From NCBI GenBank assembly GCA_947044405.1, contig CAMRHE010000645.1, positions 496,001-560,000 on the forward strand: a DNA stretch of 64,000 nucleotides. Direction: 5' to 3'. The notes under the pieces were generated by a model, which worked only from the letters and a program-made list of their open reading frames with translations, searched no databases and was not told where the DNA came from. The DNA is from Leptodactylus fallax. Taxonomy: Eukaryota > Chordata > Amphibia > Anura > Leptodactylidae. A program made the position numbers and the translations under genes. Within the stretch, counting starts at the first letter, position 1, and every line of letters begins with the position of its first letter. Of the stretch, positions 1 to 10,224 are shown piece after piece.

Positions 1-39
1 TCTGTCATTGCCAACAAAGGATATATAACAAAGTATTGA
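1..39 (+). pseudogene. Tc1 transposase, last 12 codons and stop
   Basis: The frame reads [12 protein letters not shown] and stop, the same C terminus as the family-A copy that ends near 46385. Only the tail is visible, so whether the rest was intact cannot be judged. Confidence 0.8.
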
Positions 40-250
40 GATGAACTTTTGTTATTGACCAAATACTTATTTTCCACCATAATTTGCAAATAAATTCTTT
101 AAAAATCAGACAATGTGATTTTCTGGATTTGTTTTCTCATTTTGTCTCTCATAGTTGAGGTCTACCTATGATGTTACAGGCCTCTCTCATCTTTTTAAGT
201 GGGAGAACTTGCACAATTGGTGGCTGACTAAATACTTTTTTTCCTCACTG
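1..250 (+). mobile_element. Right end of a Tc1 transposon (family A), cut by the window edge
   Basis: Nearly identical to the right ends of the copies at 20575-22161 and 42820-46600. It holds the last codons of the transposase and then the long terminal inverted repeat, ending in ...ttcctcactg followed by the TA target dinucleotide at 251-252. The rest of the element lies outside the window. Confidence 0.93.
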
Positions 251-339
251 TACTTCAGCACATTGTACCAATTCCAATCAGCTTTTTTCAATATCTTGAT
301 TCCTTATTTATATTTATAACATTCATATAGGGAAGCTCA

Positions 340-905
340 CAATTTAAGCTACAGCTGGCAAAATTGCAGAGAATAAAGGACTTAGCTGGCATGGCTCATC
401 CAGACATGTACCTCTACTATATGGCAGGCCATCTTAAGTTCCTCAACGCTTGGCTGTATCTTGTATCACAAAGCCAACTTGAATGTTATCTGGTTTATTT
501 CCTTGAGATCCCCCTCATGTGTATGGTGTTGCAGAAGATGGCCACCTCACCTTTCTCTCTCTTACCCATCCACAAAACAGCATGGGATGTATGGATTGTG
601 GCACTATCCCTTGCTGTTTTTACAGATATCCCTCTTGAAACTCCTTTATGGCACAACCCAGTGATGGAACACCTCTGTTCTGACTTTAAAAGATATCTGT
701 TGTAATACCAATGACAACAACTTTTTGTTTCTTTGATCAAATGCAAGAAAGATATCAGCTGTCTCGGATTCACTTCTTCAAAATTCTACAACTTGCCTTT
801 ACTTCACTGTTCCTGAAACCCCAGCACTCATTTTCTACCTATCCTCTCATAGGTATTATCTTCTCACAAGGTCCTAAAGGCCCTACCTCAGCCATTTACT
901 TCTAC
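340..905 (+). pseudogene. L1/Tx1-like LINE ORF2 fragment, C-terminal part
   Basis: A frame at 364-705 reads with L1 ORF2 character after the reverse transcriptase (HPDMYLYYMAGHLKFLNAW, then a proline-rich stretch ending TPLWHNPVMEHL). It continues after a frameshift at 711-905 (RERYQLSRIHFFKILQLAF ... GPTSAIY). The order and spacing fit the region between the polymerase and the C-terminal zinc knuckle of frog and fish L1/Tx1 ORF2, which I recognise from the family and not from a search. It has no start or RT motifs and ends where the minisatellite begins. It may be part of the same LINE lineage as the relic at 18950-22580. Confidence 0.6.
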
Positions 906-1830
906 CTAATGGGGGACATTATTGCTTTTTAGAAGGCCACTGGGGGACATTATTAATTGTCATGGGGCCACTGGGGACATTATTAGTTGTCAGGGGCCAC
1001 TGGGGGACATTATTGGTTGTCAGGGGGCCACTGGGGGACATTATTGGTTGTCTAGGGGCCACTGAGGGACATTATTGTTTGTCAGGGGACCAATGGGGTA
1101 CATTATTAGTTGTCTGGGGGCCACTGGGAGACATTATTACTTGTCTGGGGGCCACTGTTAGTTCTCAGGTGGTTACTGAGGGTAATTATTAGCTGTCAGG
1201 GGGACACTATTACTTGTCTGGAGGCTACTGGGGGACATTATGATTTGCCTGGGGGCCACTGGCGGACATTATTGATTGCCTGGGGCTACTAGAGAACATT
1301 ACTACTTGCCTGGGGGCCCACTAAGGAGTATTACTACTTGCCTGGGGGAAACTGTGGAGCATTATTAGGTGTATGGGGGCTACTGGGAAGCATTATTAAT
1401 TGTCTGGGGGCCACTAGGGAGCATTATAAGCTGTCTGGCGGGCCACTGTGGGACATTATTACTTGTCTGGGGGCCACTGGAGAACATTGTTACTTGCCTA
1501 AGGGGCCATTAGGGACATTATTTATTGTTTGAGGGTCACAGGGGACATTACTACTTGCCTGGAGCTACTGAAGAACATTGCCTGGGGACCACTGGGAAGT
1601 ATTACTTCTTGCCTGGGGGCCACGGGGGAGCATTATTAGGTGTCTGAGAGCCAGTGGGGAGAATTATTAGGTGTCTGGGGGCCACTAGGAAGCATTATTA
1701 AGTTGGGGGACACTGGGGAGAAATATTTGATGTCTGGAGGCCACTGGGAAGCATTATTATGTGTCTACTAGGGGGCATGTACTGCATGTTGGTCCACTAG
1801 AAAGCATGATACTATGTGGGGCCACTAAGG
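905..1830. repeat. Minisatellite array, ~30-bp unit (ggggccactgggggacatta type)
   Basis: About 29 tandem units on a theme of ggggccactgggggacat followed by tattagttgtct. Units differ by substitutions and 1-3 bp indels, and decay toward 1700-1830. The same unit core (gggccactg..g..cat) recurs in the arrays at 2636-2686, 3190-4700, 5862-6190, 7263-7480, 10640-11045 and 24250-25077. Open frames of 60-76 codons here are by-products of the repeat and not genes. Confidence 0.92.
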
Positions 1831-1965
1831 GAGCTTTGTGATAGTAAAAGTTGAATTTTTGTATGTGCTGAGTGGAAAGTATAGGATGGTGTAGATGGTG
1901 TACAATTGCATCAAAACTGCTACAGAAACATGCATACAGTTTTGTTGTGGTTCCAGCTGTAATTT

Positions 1966-2160
1966 CCAATAGTGCTATTATTACACACTGGGGTCGCCTC
2001 AGACCTCAGAGTCAGGGCTGGCATCAGCACCCGGCAATCCTGGGGCCCCAAGCTCCTGGGGGAGCCCACTGGGCTGCCAGGTGCTGACTGCCTCACTTTG
2101 TCTCTCCCCACGTACTTACCAAGTGTCCGCGCAGGCTGACATTATGTCGGCCCCTTTCCA
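1966..2160. other. Broken foldback terminus followed by a hAT-like terminus
   Basis: 1966-2012 matches the terminal hairpin of the foldback family (tgctattattacacactg...cagacctcagagt). It is cut at 2013 by sequence starting cagggctggcatcagcacc, which resembles hAT ends of the cagggccgg type. At 2158 the flank restarts (tttccaattgtgctattatt), so a ~194-bp duplication or insertion sits here. No clean target duplication was resolved. Confidence 0.45.
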
Positions 2161-2163
2161 ATT

Positions 2164-2544
2164 GTGCTATTATTATACACTGGAGTCACCTTAGAACCCA
2201 GAGTATAATAATCAGAGGCCCAGGGAAAGTGATTAAATATTACAAATCCTTACACTCACCTCTCCCGGGACTCCGACGACTATCAGCATCTTTTTTGGGA
2301 CTGTTCAAGCCTGTAAATGAGGTCACGCTCCCCAGATGTCACGCCGGCGTAATGATGTCAGTTTGACTTCAGTCCAACGCAGAAGAAAACCGAAGAGGAT
2401 GCAGATGACAGCCGGATAAAGTGAGCATGTCAAGGAGAGGTGAGGAAAGGTGAGTATAAGTGTTTGTTATTTTCCTTAACTTCCACTGGGCCTCTGATTA
2501 TTATACTCTGGAGTCTGAGGTGACCCCATTGTATAATAACAGTA
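2164..2544. mobile_element. Foldback element (TATTATA family) with outward splice-donor motifs
   Basis: The arms are inverted copies: 2164-2265 pairs with the reverse complement of about 2445-2544. Each arm ends in its own hairpin (attattatac...gtataataat). The core (about 2265-2445) is unpaired, with gcgtaatgatgtcag near 2350. The plus strand leaves the core through aaag|gtgagtataag (GT at 2450). The minus strand leaves through gag|gtgagtgta (near 2259). No ORF belongs to it. Confidence 0.72.
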
Positions 2545-2635
2545 CTAAAACTAATCTGAACCTCATGAATATTCGTCGAATTTCATGGAGTATGCCTGAA
2601 GTGGATTAAGGAGGACTGTTGGAAGTATTTTATAC

Positions 2636-2686
2636 TGATTGGGGCCACTGTGGACAAAATATTATACTGTGTGGGGCCACTGTAGA
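2636..2686. repeat. Minisatellite, left part, interrupted by a hAT insertion
   Basis: Two units of ggggccactgtggac/agcat ...attatactgtgt. The array resumes at 7263 beyond the inserted hAT. The last 8 bp (2679-2686, actgtaga) are the left copy of its target duplication. Confidence 0.85.
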
Positions 2687-2829
2687 CAGGGCCAGCATTA
2701 GGGGGGGGGGGGCAAACTGGGCAATTGCCCAGGGCCCTGTCCCCAAAGGGGCCCCCGGGATCCGGAACCTGATGACTCCGGATCCCGGAGTCAGGCCAGG
2801 CCAAAGCAATAACAGAAAGGGACTGCAAG

Positions 2830-3203
2830 GCCCCATTCCGAGGTAAGTAAAAATAACAAACATTTTTACTCACCTGTCCTTGGCGTCCGACATCATCTTC
2901 TAGCGTTCCGGACATCACTGCTGAGGCACTGAGGCCTGGCCTCAGCGGTCACGTGGGGCGTGCCTCACGTAATCGCTGAGGCCCAATCACAGGCCTTAGA
3001 GGTGACGTCCACAATGCATGACGTCAGCCGCAGAGAAGAAGAAGCGGTCGCCGGCGGGGGTAACGGAGCAGCGCGAGGAGGTCCAGGAGAGGTAAGACAA
3101 GGTGAGTATAACTGTTTGTTATTTTACCTTACTTACCCCGGGCCTTCGATTATTATACTCTGGGGTCTGAAGAGACCCCAGAATATAATATAATAATAGC
3201 ACT
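2830..3203. mobile_element. Foldback element (TATTATA family) with CRE core and donors both ways
   Basis: The left arm 2830-2878 pairs with the right arm about 3101-3150. The right end continues into the family hairpin ending near 3203. The core contains a perfect TGACGTCA (3019-3026), ggtgacgtcc, and tcacgtgg. The minus-strand exit reads gacag|gtgagtaa (about 2867-2878). The plus-strand exit reads gagag|gtaaga then caag|gtgagtata (3092 and 3102). The 3' hairpin abuts the first minisatellite unit. Confidence 0.72.
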
Positions 3204-4700
3204 GTAGGGCCCCTGTGGAGCATTATACTGGGGGTCCCCTCTGGATAGCATATTATACTGGGGGGCCCCCTCTGGATAGCATATTATACTGTGTGGAGCC
3301 ACTGTGGAGCATTATACTGGGGAAGGGGCCCCTCTGGATAGCATGTTATATTCTGTGGGGCCTCTGTGGACAATTATAATGTGTGTGGGGGGGGGGGAGG
3401 CCTCTTGAGATAATGTTATATTCTGTGGGGCCACTTTAGAGCATTATGCTCTCCAGAGGGGTCCCCCAGTATAATGCTCCAAAGTGGCCCCACAGAATAT
3501 AACATGCTCTCCAGAGCCCCCCCATTTTATAATACTCCATAGAGGCCCCGCAGAATATAACATGTTCTCCAGAGGGCCCCCTCCCCAGTATAATGCTCCA
3601 CAGTGGCCCCACACAGTATAATATGCTCTCCAGAGCCCCCCCCCAGTATAATGCTCCACTGTGGCCCCACACAGTATAATATGCTCTCCAGAGGGGGGGC
3701 TCTGGAGAGCATGTTATACTGTTTTGGGCCACTGTGGAGCATTATACTGGGGGGGCCTCTGGAGAGCATATTTTACTGTTTTGGGCCACTGTGAGTATTA
3801 TACTGGGGAAACCTCTCTGGGCAGCATATTATACTGTGTGGAGGCCATTCTGGAGCATATTATACTGAGTGGGGTCACTGTGGAGCATTATTCTGGGGGA
3901 GGGCATCAGCAGAGCATATTATATTGCGTGGCGCCACTGTGGGGCATTATTTGGGGGGGACTAATGAGCATTATACTAGGGGGCCCTCTGGGGAGCATAT
4001 TATACTGCGTGGGGCCTACTGTGGAACATTATACTGGGGGGACGCTCTGGGGAGCATAATATATTGCATGGGGCCACTGTGGAGCAAAATACTGGAGGGG
4101 GCACTGTGGAGCATTATACTAGTGGGGGCCCTCTGGGGAGCATATTATACTATGGGCCACTGTGGAGCTTTATACTGGGGGAATGGACAGTGTGGGGAGC
4201 CTGTTATACTGTGTGGGGCCACTATGGAGTGTATTATACTCTGTGGGGCCATTGTAGAGCGTTATACTGGGGGGGGACTGTGGGGAACATATTATACTGT
4301 GGGGGACCACTGTGGAGCATTATACTGGGGGAACCCCTCTGGGGAGTATATTATACTGTGTGGAGGTCATTATGGAGCATGTTATACTGTGTTAGGCCAC
4401 TGTGGAGCATTATACTGGGGGGGGGCATTGTGGGGTGCATATTATACTGTATGGAGCATATTATATTGTGTGGGGCTGCTGGGGAGCATATTGTACTGTC
4501 TGGGGCCACTAAGGGGTAGTATACTGTGTGGGCCACTGTGGAGTATTATACTGTGTGGAGCCTTACAAACCACGTGAGGCCACAATGGGGGGCTCAGGGG
4601 AGCGTTTTATACTGTGTGGGGTCACTGTGGAGCATTATATACCATGTGGGGAAACTGGAGGGCTCAGGAGAGCATTTTATACTGTGGAGCATTATATACC
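3190..4700. repeat. Long minisatellite array, ~30-bp unit with higher-order pairs
   Basis: About 50 units alternating gggccactgtggagcat plus tatactg with gg(c)cctctggagagcat plus attatactgtg, giving a two-unit higher-order period. Between about 3440 and 3690 the units run on the opposite strand, so the array contains an internal inversion. Long open frames on both strands (up to 217 codons at 3924-4577) arise because the unit has few stops. I do not treat them as genes. Confidence 0.92.
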
Positions 4701-4884
4701 ATGTAGAGCACAGGTGTCAAACACAAGGCTCGCGGGCCGAATCCGGCCCGCTGCCTTCTGTTATCCGGCCCGGCACTGTCCCTCACTGTCTGGGGGCGGC
4801 ATTTTTCTATTCAATGTAAACCAGCCCAGGACAGGCCGCTTTAAAAAAAAAACAGAGCTGAGCGGGGCCTGTCCTGGGTTGGTT

Positions 4885-5085
4885 TAAGAGACGTCGCATC
4901 TGAGCGCAGGCGGCGATACAATGACGTCATCGCGCTGCCTACGCTGAGACACAGACATCGCGGACAAGAAGAGGAGGTGGTGGCTGCATCAAGGCATCGC
5001 AGGTGAGTATAACTTTTTTTTTTATATATAAATAGGCCGTGACCTACTGGAGTATCCCCAGCAGGTCACAGCCTATTTATTTACC
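4885..5085. mobile_element. Half foldback: CRE core, splice donor, terminal hairpin
   Basis: TGACGTCA at 4922-4929 lies within a CpG-rich core. The plus strand leaves through gcag|gtgagtataac (GT 5003-5004). A hairpin follows (arms about 5030-5051 and 5060-5082, aataggc.gtgacct). This matches the right half of the other foldbacks, but the arm sequence differs and no left arm was found. Confidence 0.5.
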
Positions 5086-5172
5086 TACCCGGCGTCTGCT
5101 GTGGCCGCCCCCGCTTCTCCTTCTGCTTTGGGACGCAGAAAGGGAAGTGGATGCCGCTGTGAGCGGCCACGG

Positions 5173-5275
5173 GCAGGGGCGTAACTACCGGGGTAGCAGT
5201 GGTAGCGACTGCCACAGGGCCCGGAACATTACGGGGCCCGGAGCCCTGTGGCAGTCGCTACCGCGAACCACACAA
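5173..5275. other. hAT-type terminus with inverted arms
   Basis: Starts caggggcgtaactaccgggg, a hAT 5' end type also seen near 10106 (cagtggcgtaac). It folds back on itself: ggtagcgactgccacaggg (about 5201-5219) mirrors ccctgtggcagtcgctacc (5244-5262). The matching right terminus was not found. Confidence 0.5.
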
Positions 5276-5277
5276 TC

Positions 5278-5860
5278 ACTGCTATCATTATACTCCGGGG
5301 TCTTTTGAGACCCCGGAGTATAACAGTGTGGGGGCCCAGGGGAGGTGAGCGAACATAAAAAACACTGTAACTCACCTCTCCGCCGCTGCGCAGGCTTCGG
5401 GCCTGTTTGGTGATGTCCCAGACGTCAGCCGACGTCATTATGCGTCGCGACGCCGGCCTGGATCGCGCGAGATCCGGTCTGACATTGAAGATGGCCGAAG
5501 TAGCGCACCTGAGCGAGGAAGTGGTAGTGTTTTCTATGTTTCTATCCTCCCCTGGGTCTCCGATCATTATACGGAGGCTTAGGGCAGGTGAGGGAACATA
5601 AAAACCAATGTTACTCACCTCCTGCGATCCGATGTAACTCCAGGCAGGCTTGAGGCATCTTGTGAGGTCATCAGGTCGTGTCGCCGGCCTGATCACGTGA
5701 CGTGTGTGCGCAATTAAACAGGGCCGAAAGCTGCAAGGAGTGCACCGGTGTCCAGGATAGGTAAATAACACTGGTTTTTATGTTTGTCACCTCCCCTGGG
5801 TCTCCAATCATTATACTCTGGGGTCTGAAAAGACCCCAGAGTATAATAAGAGTATTATAA
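5278..5860. mobile_element. Two overlapping TATTATA-family foldbacks sharing a central terminus
   Basis: Unit 1 runs from the hairpin at 5285-5325 to about 5590, with core motifs gacgtca at 5421-5427 and 5431-5437 and the minus-strand exit gag|gtgagttac (near 5370). Unit 2 runs from about 5576 to the hairpin at 5806-5850, with minus-strand exit gag|gtgagtaac (near 5616). The right terminus of unit 1 (tccgatcattatacgg) is also the left terminus of unit 2. A third foldback terminus therefore separates two cores. Confidence 0.65.
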
Positions 5861-5861
5861 T

Positions 5862-6190
5862 ACCCTGTGCAGGGACCACTGTGGCGCATAATACCAGTAC
5901 AGGGGCCACTATGGAGCATAATATAAGTGCAGGGGCCACTATGGCGCATAATACCAGTGTAGGGGCCATTATGGAGCATAATACCGTGTGCAGTGGCCAC
6001 TGTGGAGCATAATACCGTGTGCAGGGGCCAATATGGAGCATAATACCATGTGCAGGGGCCAATATGGAGCATCAGACCGTATGCAGGGGCCACTAGGGAG
6101 CATAATACCATGCATAATACCGTGTGCAGGGGCAACTGCGAGTCATAATACAGTATGCAGGGACTGCTGTGGAACATTATAGTGTGTGTA
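5862..6190. repeat. Minisatellite array, ~31-bp unit (gcaggggccactatggagca)
   Basis: Ten or so units of gtgcaggggccactatggag followed by cataatacc. The reverse complement is the unit of the 24250-25077 array. It begins directly after the foldback hairpin. Confidence 0.9.
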
Positions 6191-6689
6191 AATGGGGCGC
6201 TATAAATTGGGGCTATGGCGCCTGTTTATATTATACGCTGTCTAATAGCTCGCTTAACAGTTAAGGAGAAGTTACTTTTATACACGTGTAAAATAATCTT
6301 GGCCCTTCAAGGTACCCCGGAAGCCTGAAGTGGCCGCCGGTGAAAATGAGTTTGACACCCCTGATGTAGAGCATTATACTGTGGGGGGGGGGGGCTCACA
6401 ATTCCTGCTGGCAGCCCTGTGTGCTATGTCTGCATCACAGCTCCCTCACTATAATCTTGCACATATGTGTAGTGCTCCATGGCCATGTCATTCCCCATAC
6501 AGTACTGTGCATGAACTGGCCATGGAGTTATTGGGGCCTTCACAGTACTATAGGGGCTGACTATACGGGGAACATACTCAGTAACATCAGATAGTCAGCA
6601 GATATGTAAGACTTCAGTGAAGGAGCCGTGGTGTAGGCTATTAGCAGGTAGCTGCTGGGTGGGGCCCTTCAGTCCGACACTGTATAACG

Positions 6690-7050
6690 AAGAACTATTA
6701 TATATAAGGGTGGGTTACTATATATAATTGGGAAACTTAAGTATGAGGGGGCTATTATTTATAAGAGGGGAACTATTTATAAGGGGGGTATAATTGTTAA
6801 GTGGGCTTATTTATAAAGGGGGCTATTAGTGATAATGGGGACTATTATTTATAAGGGTAACTATTATTTATGAGGGGGCTATTATTTTTAAGGGAGCAGT
6901 ATTATTTTTACGGCGTGACTGTTCCTGATAAGGGGGAATATTACTGATACAGGGCACTATTTATCATTTATAAGGGAGCTATTATTAATAAAGGTGTAAT
7001 ATTATTTATAAGCAGGGACTATTATTTATAAGGAAGCGCTATAATAACTG
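6690..7050. repeat. Degenerate short tandem array (ggggctattatttataa)
   Basis: About 15 irregular units of 20-27 bp with the core gggctattatttataag. It belongs to the interior of the outer hAT. The stretch 6366-6690 between this and the nested hAT holds one minisatellite unit and otherwise nothing I recognise. Confidence 0.75.
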
Positions 7051-7262
7051 ATGACTGGGTGCAAAAATCTAATAGGTGGTACAAAGGTGCTCATTTGAAT
7101 TGTGTGTGGTAAAATAGGGCTTGTTATTACTTTTTTGTTGGCAGAAAGGAGGCGTTATTATAGGGGTTGTCACTGGAAGACGATGGTGTTGTTTCATATC
7201 AGCATTTGGGGCCCCGCTTTTAATTTTTGCCCAGGGCCCCACTTGGTCTAAAACCGGCCCTG

Positions 7263-7480
7263 ACTGTAGAACAAATTATACTGTGTAGGGCCACTGTGGA
7301 GCATATTATACTATGTGGGGGCAACTGTGGAGCATATTATTCTGTGTGGGGCCACTGTGCACATTATACTGTTTAGGGGCCACTGTTGAGCACATTATAC
7401 TGTGCTATGGTGAAGCATATTACTCTGTGTGGGGGCTACGGTGAAGCATATTACACTGTGTAGGGCCCCTTCATTATTTA
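7263..7480. repeat. Minisatellite, right part of the interrupted array
   Basis: Starts with the right target duplication (7263-7270) and continues in ~30-bp units of gggccactgtggagcatatt. It fades out at the start of the LINE. Confidence 0.85.
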
Positions 7481-7702
7481 CTTCACACCCCATCTACTTT
7501 ATAGCAGACATGTGATATTATCACAGAATGTAATTGCAATCAGAGGAATCAGCGGCAGCTTTTTCTGCAACTTGGAGAAGCTTTAAAAGCTAAGTATAAA
7601 GCGAGTGTGTGAGCTGGTGAGTGTGGCTTGATTCCAAGTGTATTTGATCTAAGTGTGACTTAAGATTAAGTGACTTTAGATTCAGGGACTTTACAAGGTA
7701 AG

Positions 7703-8032
7703 ATGTGCTCTATGCTTACCAATGCGGTCCAGTGTACATCTTGCAGCATGTATTCTCTGCTTGAGCAGCTGCTTGAGGGGGCATACTGCTGTTCAAGATG
7801 TAAGCACGTTGCACATTTGGAAACCCAGATCATGGATCTAAATGAGCAAATTGCAAGACTGAGATCCATTGATAACTTGGAAAGGAGTTTGTTGCTCACA
7901 GAGCAGGAACTCACTGGGGTAAGTGCAGAGAGGAATGGTAGCATGGAGGTTCAGGAACATGAGGCAGCTAGCTGGGTGACAGAAAGCAGCGGGGCAGAGG
8001 GAAGAGTGCCAGGGAGGTTAGTCCTGAACTGA
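7703..8032 (+). pseudogene. LINE ORF1, N-terminal Cys-rich and coiled-coil part
   Basis: Begins MCSMLTNAVQCTSCSMYSLL. Paired cysteines (CTSC and CCSRC) suggest a small zinc-binding module. A heptad-like helix follows (LETQIMDLNEQIARLRSI), as in ORF1 proteins that self-associate and bind RNA. It ends at a stop at 8030, and the esterase part follows in another frame from 8056, so a frameshift separates the two halves of what was probably one protein. Confidence 0.6.
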
Positions 8033-8055
8033 CACACCACAACAAGTTTTCTAAA

Positions 8056-8665
8056 TTGGCAGATGAGGGGGATGTTAGTACAGGGATAACACTGCTGCAG
8101 CAAGACACTTCCTATGACCGTCAGGGGAATGTCTGCTCCAGTAAGAAGGAGGATGGGAGTGCAGAGAAGCCTAGACAGGTGCTGGTAGTGGGGGATTCAA
8201 TTATTAGGAGAACAGACAGGGCAATCTGTCACAAAGACAGGAATCGTCGTACGGTGCGTTGCCTTCCTGGCGCTCGAGTTCGACACATCGCGGATCAGGT
8301 TGATAGATTACTGGGTGGGGCTGGTGTGGATCCAGCGGTCTTGGTACACTTTGGCACAAATGACAAAGCTAGTGGTAGGTGGAAGGTTCTTAAAAATGAT
8401 TTCAGGGATCTAGAGAGAAAGCTGAAGGCAAGGACCTCCAAGGTAATATTTTCAGAAATACTACCTGTACCGCGAGCCACACAGGAAAGGCAGCGAGAGA
8501 TTAGGGAGGTAAACAAGTAGCTCAAGAGCTTGTGTAGGAAGGAGGGGTTTGGGTTCCTGGAGAACTGGGCCGACTTTGCTGTGGGCTACAGGTTCTTTGG
8601 TAGGGATGGGCTGCATCTCAATGGGGGAGGGTGCAGCTGTGCTGGGGGAGAAGATGGCTAGATTG
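8056..8665 (+). pseudogene. LINE ORF1 esterase (SGNH hydrolase-like) domain
   Basis: The frame carries VLVVGDSIIRR (nucleophile Ser in GDS), LVHFGTND (Gly/Asn block) and, after an in-frame TAG at 8518 that probably replaced TGG, GRDGLHLNGGG with the catalytic Asp-x-x-His. These are the conserved blocks of SGNH/GDSL esterases, a domain known in ORF1 of CR1 and L2 LINEs, where its role in retrotransposition is unclear. The 3' boundary is the stop after LLKECLN-like sequence near 8680. Confidence 0.72.
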
Positions 8666-8814
8666 TTGAAGGAGTGTTTAAACTAGGGACTGGGGGGGAG
8701 TGTAACAGATGTAGATGGCAAGATAGCGTAGAAATGGAAAGAGGGATAAATAATGTAACTAGGGGTGGAGCGGGGGGTGGGGTTAGAACAGTCATTAGGC
8801 AGTGGAAGAGTAGG

Positions 8815-9944
8815 GATAATGATAAATCCTTGAAATGTATGTATACTAATGCCAGAAGTCTCACTAACAAGATGGAGGAACTAGAAGTAATAATGTTGGA
8901 AGAGAAATATGACATGGCTGGACTCCAGCTATGACTGGGCTGTAAATATACAGGAGTACAGTATGTTTAGAAAGGAGTGTACCAATAGGAAAGGGGGAGG
9001 GGTTTGCTTATACGTAAAATCCTGCCATAAGCCAGTTCTGCGTGAGGACATCTGGGAGGAAAATGAATATGTGGAGTCCTTATGGGTGGAAATTAAGGAA
9101 GAAACAAAGAATAATAAAATATTGATAGGGGTTTGTTATAAATCTCCAAATATAATGGAAAAAGCTGAAAATGTACTAATACAACAAATAGATGAAGCCA
9201 CAAAGCATAATAAAGTCATTATTATGGGGGATTTCAACTACCCAGATATCAAATGGGAGGCAGAAACCTGCAGGTCCAACAAAGGGAATAGGTTTTTGTC
9301 AGTAATAGACCTAAATTTAACAAATTAACCTGACACATTGTCAAAAGTGGAGGTTGGTGGTCATCTTGGTAATAGTGACCACAACATAATAAGTTTTCTT
9401 GTACACACTAAAAAAAGTTCAGTAGAGGGGGAACAAAAACACTAAACTTCAGGAAGGCCAATTTTAACCAGCTGAGAGAGGAGATTAGCAGCATAAACTG
9501 GGACAATGTCCTCAAAGTGACCGGAACACAAACAAAGTGGGACATTTTCAAAAGCCTTCTAAATAGGACCACTAAGAAACATATTCCTTATGGGAATAAG
9601 CGGGCCAGAAATCATAGAAAACCAATATGGCTAACTAAAACTGTAAGGAGTGCAATGAGGGATAAAAAGGAAGCATTTAAAGTGCTAAAAAAAAAGAAAA
9701 ATAAATTGTGTAAATACAAATAAAGGAGGCAAAGATTGAGGCTGAGAGAAAAATTGTCAAAGAAAGTAAAAATAATCCCAAATTATTCTTCACTTACATA
9801 AATAACAAGAGAATAAAAACTGACAATGTGGGCCCTCTCAAAAATAATCTGGGTGTAATGGTGGAGGAGGATGAGGAAAAACCACAACTATTAAATGCCT
9901 TCTTCTCTACAGTGTTTACACAAGAAAATCCAATGGCCAGCAAC
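8815..9944 (+). pseudogene. LINE ORF2, AP-like endonuclease and linker
   Basis: The endonuclease would nick target DNA to prime reverse transcription. Motifs in order: YTNARSLTNKMEELE (8838 on), GGGVCLYVK (about 8994), VCYKSP, IIMGDFNYPDIKW (9220 on, Asp-x-Asn) and, after a frame break, GHLGNSDHN (about 9361, the Ser-Asp-His block). The linker includes KPIWLTKTVRSAMRDKKEAF (9625 on). Frame changes near 8930, 9328 and 9723 disable it. It is cut at 9944 by the hAT and resumes at 13448. Confidence 0.78.
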
Positions 9945-10224
9945 CAGGGTCGGACTGGCCCAGCGGGGAACCGGTGAATCCCCCGGTGGGCCCCAAGCCC
10001 CGACTATTAGTACTCATTTTGCCAATGCAAAGGTCAAGGGTCTGATTGGGACGGTCAGGGGCCCGACCGGCTCCTGACCATCCCGATCGGGCCCCTGACC
10101 AATGGACAGTGGCGTAACGATCGTGGCCAGAGGGGTGCGGGGCCCGCGGCCAGCTGGAAATGGCCGGGGCCCCGGACTATCATGATAGTGGTCTGGGAAG
10201 GCCTGGTTCCCCGACCGCTATACC

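Larger units (their letters stand above)
4709..6363. mobile_element. Non-autonomous hAT (Charlie-like ends), nested, with 8-bp target duplication
   Basis: The left end cacaggtgtcaaac and the right end gtttgacacccctg are inverted copies (12 of 14). They are flanked by atgtagag at 4701-4708 and 6364-6371. The left subterminal block ctcgcgggccgaatccgg is typical of hAT-Charlie-type elements. It sits inside the minisatellite of the larger hAT. The interior has a CRE-bearing half foldback (4885-5085), a gcgtaacta-type hAT end (5173), a foldback dimer (5278-5860) and a minisatellite. No transposase remains. Confidence 0.85.
2687..7262. mobile_element. Non-autonomous hAT element, composite, with 8-bp target duplication
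   Basis: The left terminus cagggccagcattag and the right terminus ctaaaaccggccctg are inverted copies. They are flanked by identical 8-bp duplications actgtaga (2679-2686, 7263-7270), the hAT hallmark. The subterminal gggccccg/ggggcccc blocks also mirror each other. No transposase is present. The 4.6-kb interior is a foldback (2830-3203), a ~1.5-kb minisatellite, a second nested hAT (4709-6363), and a short-unit array (6690-7050). It was inserted into an existing minisatellite, so the order of events is readable. Confidence 0.88.

Noticed and set aside
905..1830. CRISPR-like array
   Set aside because: Units are contiguous imperfect repeats without unique spacers, in a eukaryotic context.
3924..4577. 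217-codon plus-strand open frame
   Set aside because: It lies wholly in the minisatellite. The peptide is a frame-shifting repeat and other frames are open as well.
5229..5771. 180-codon minus-strand frame
   Set aside because: Runs through two foldback cores that are CpG-rich and stop-poor; no family motif.
5671..6177. 168-codon minus-strand frame
   Set aside because: Mostly minisatellite sequence.
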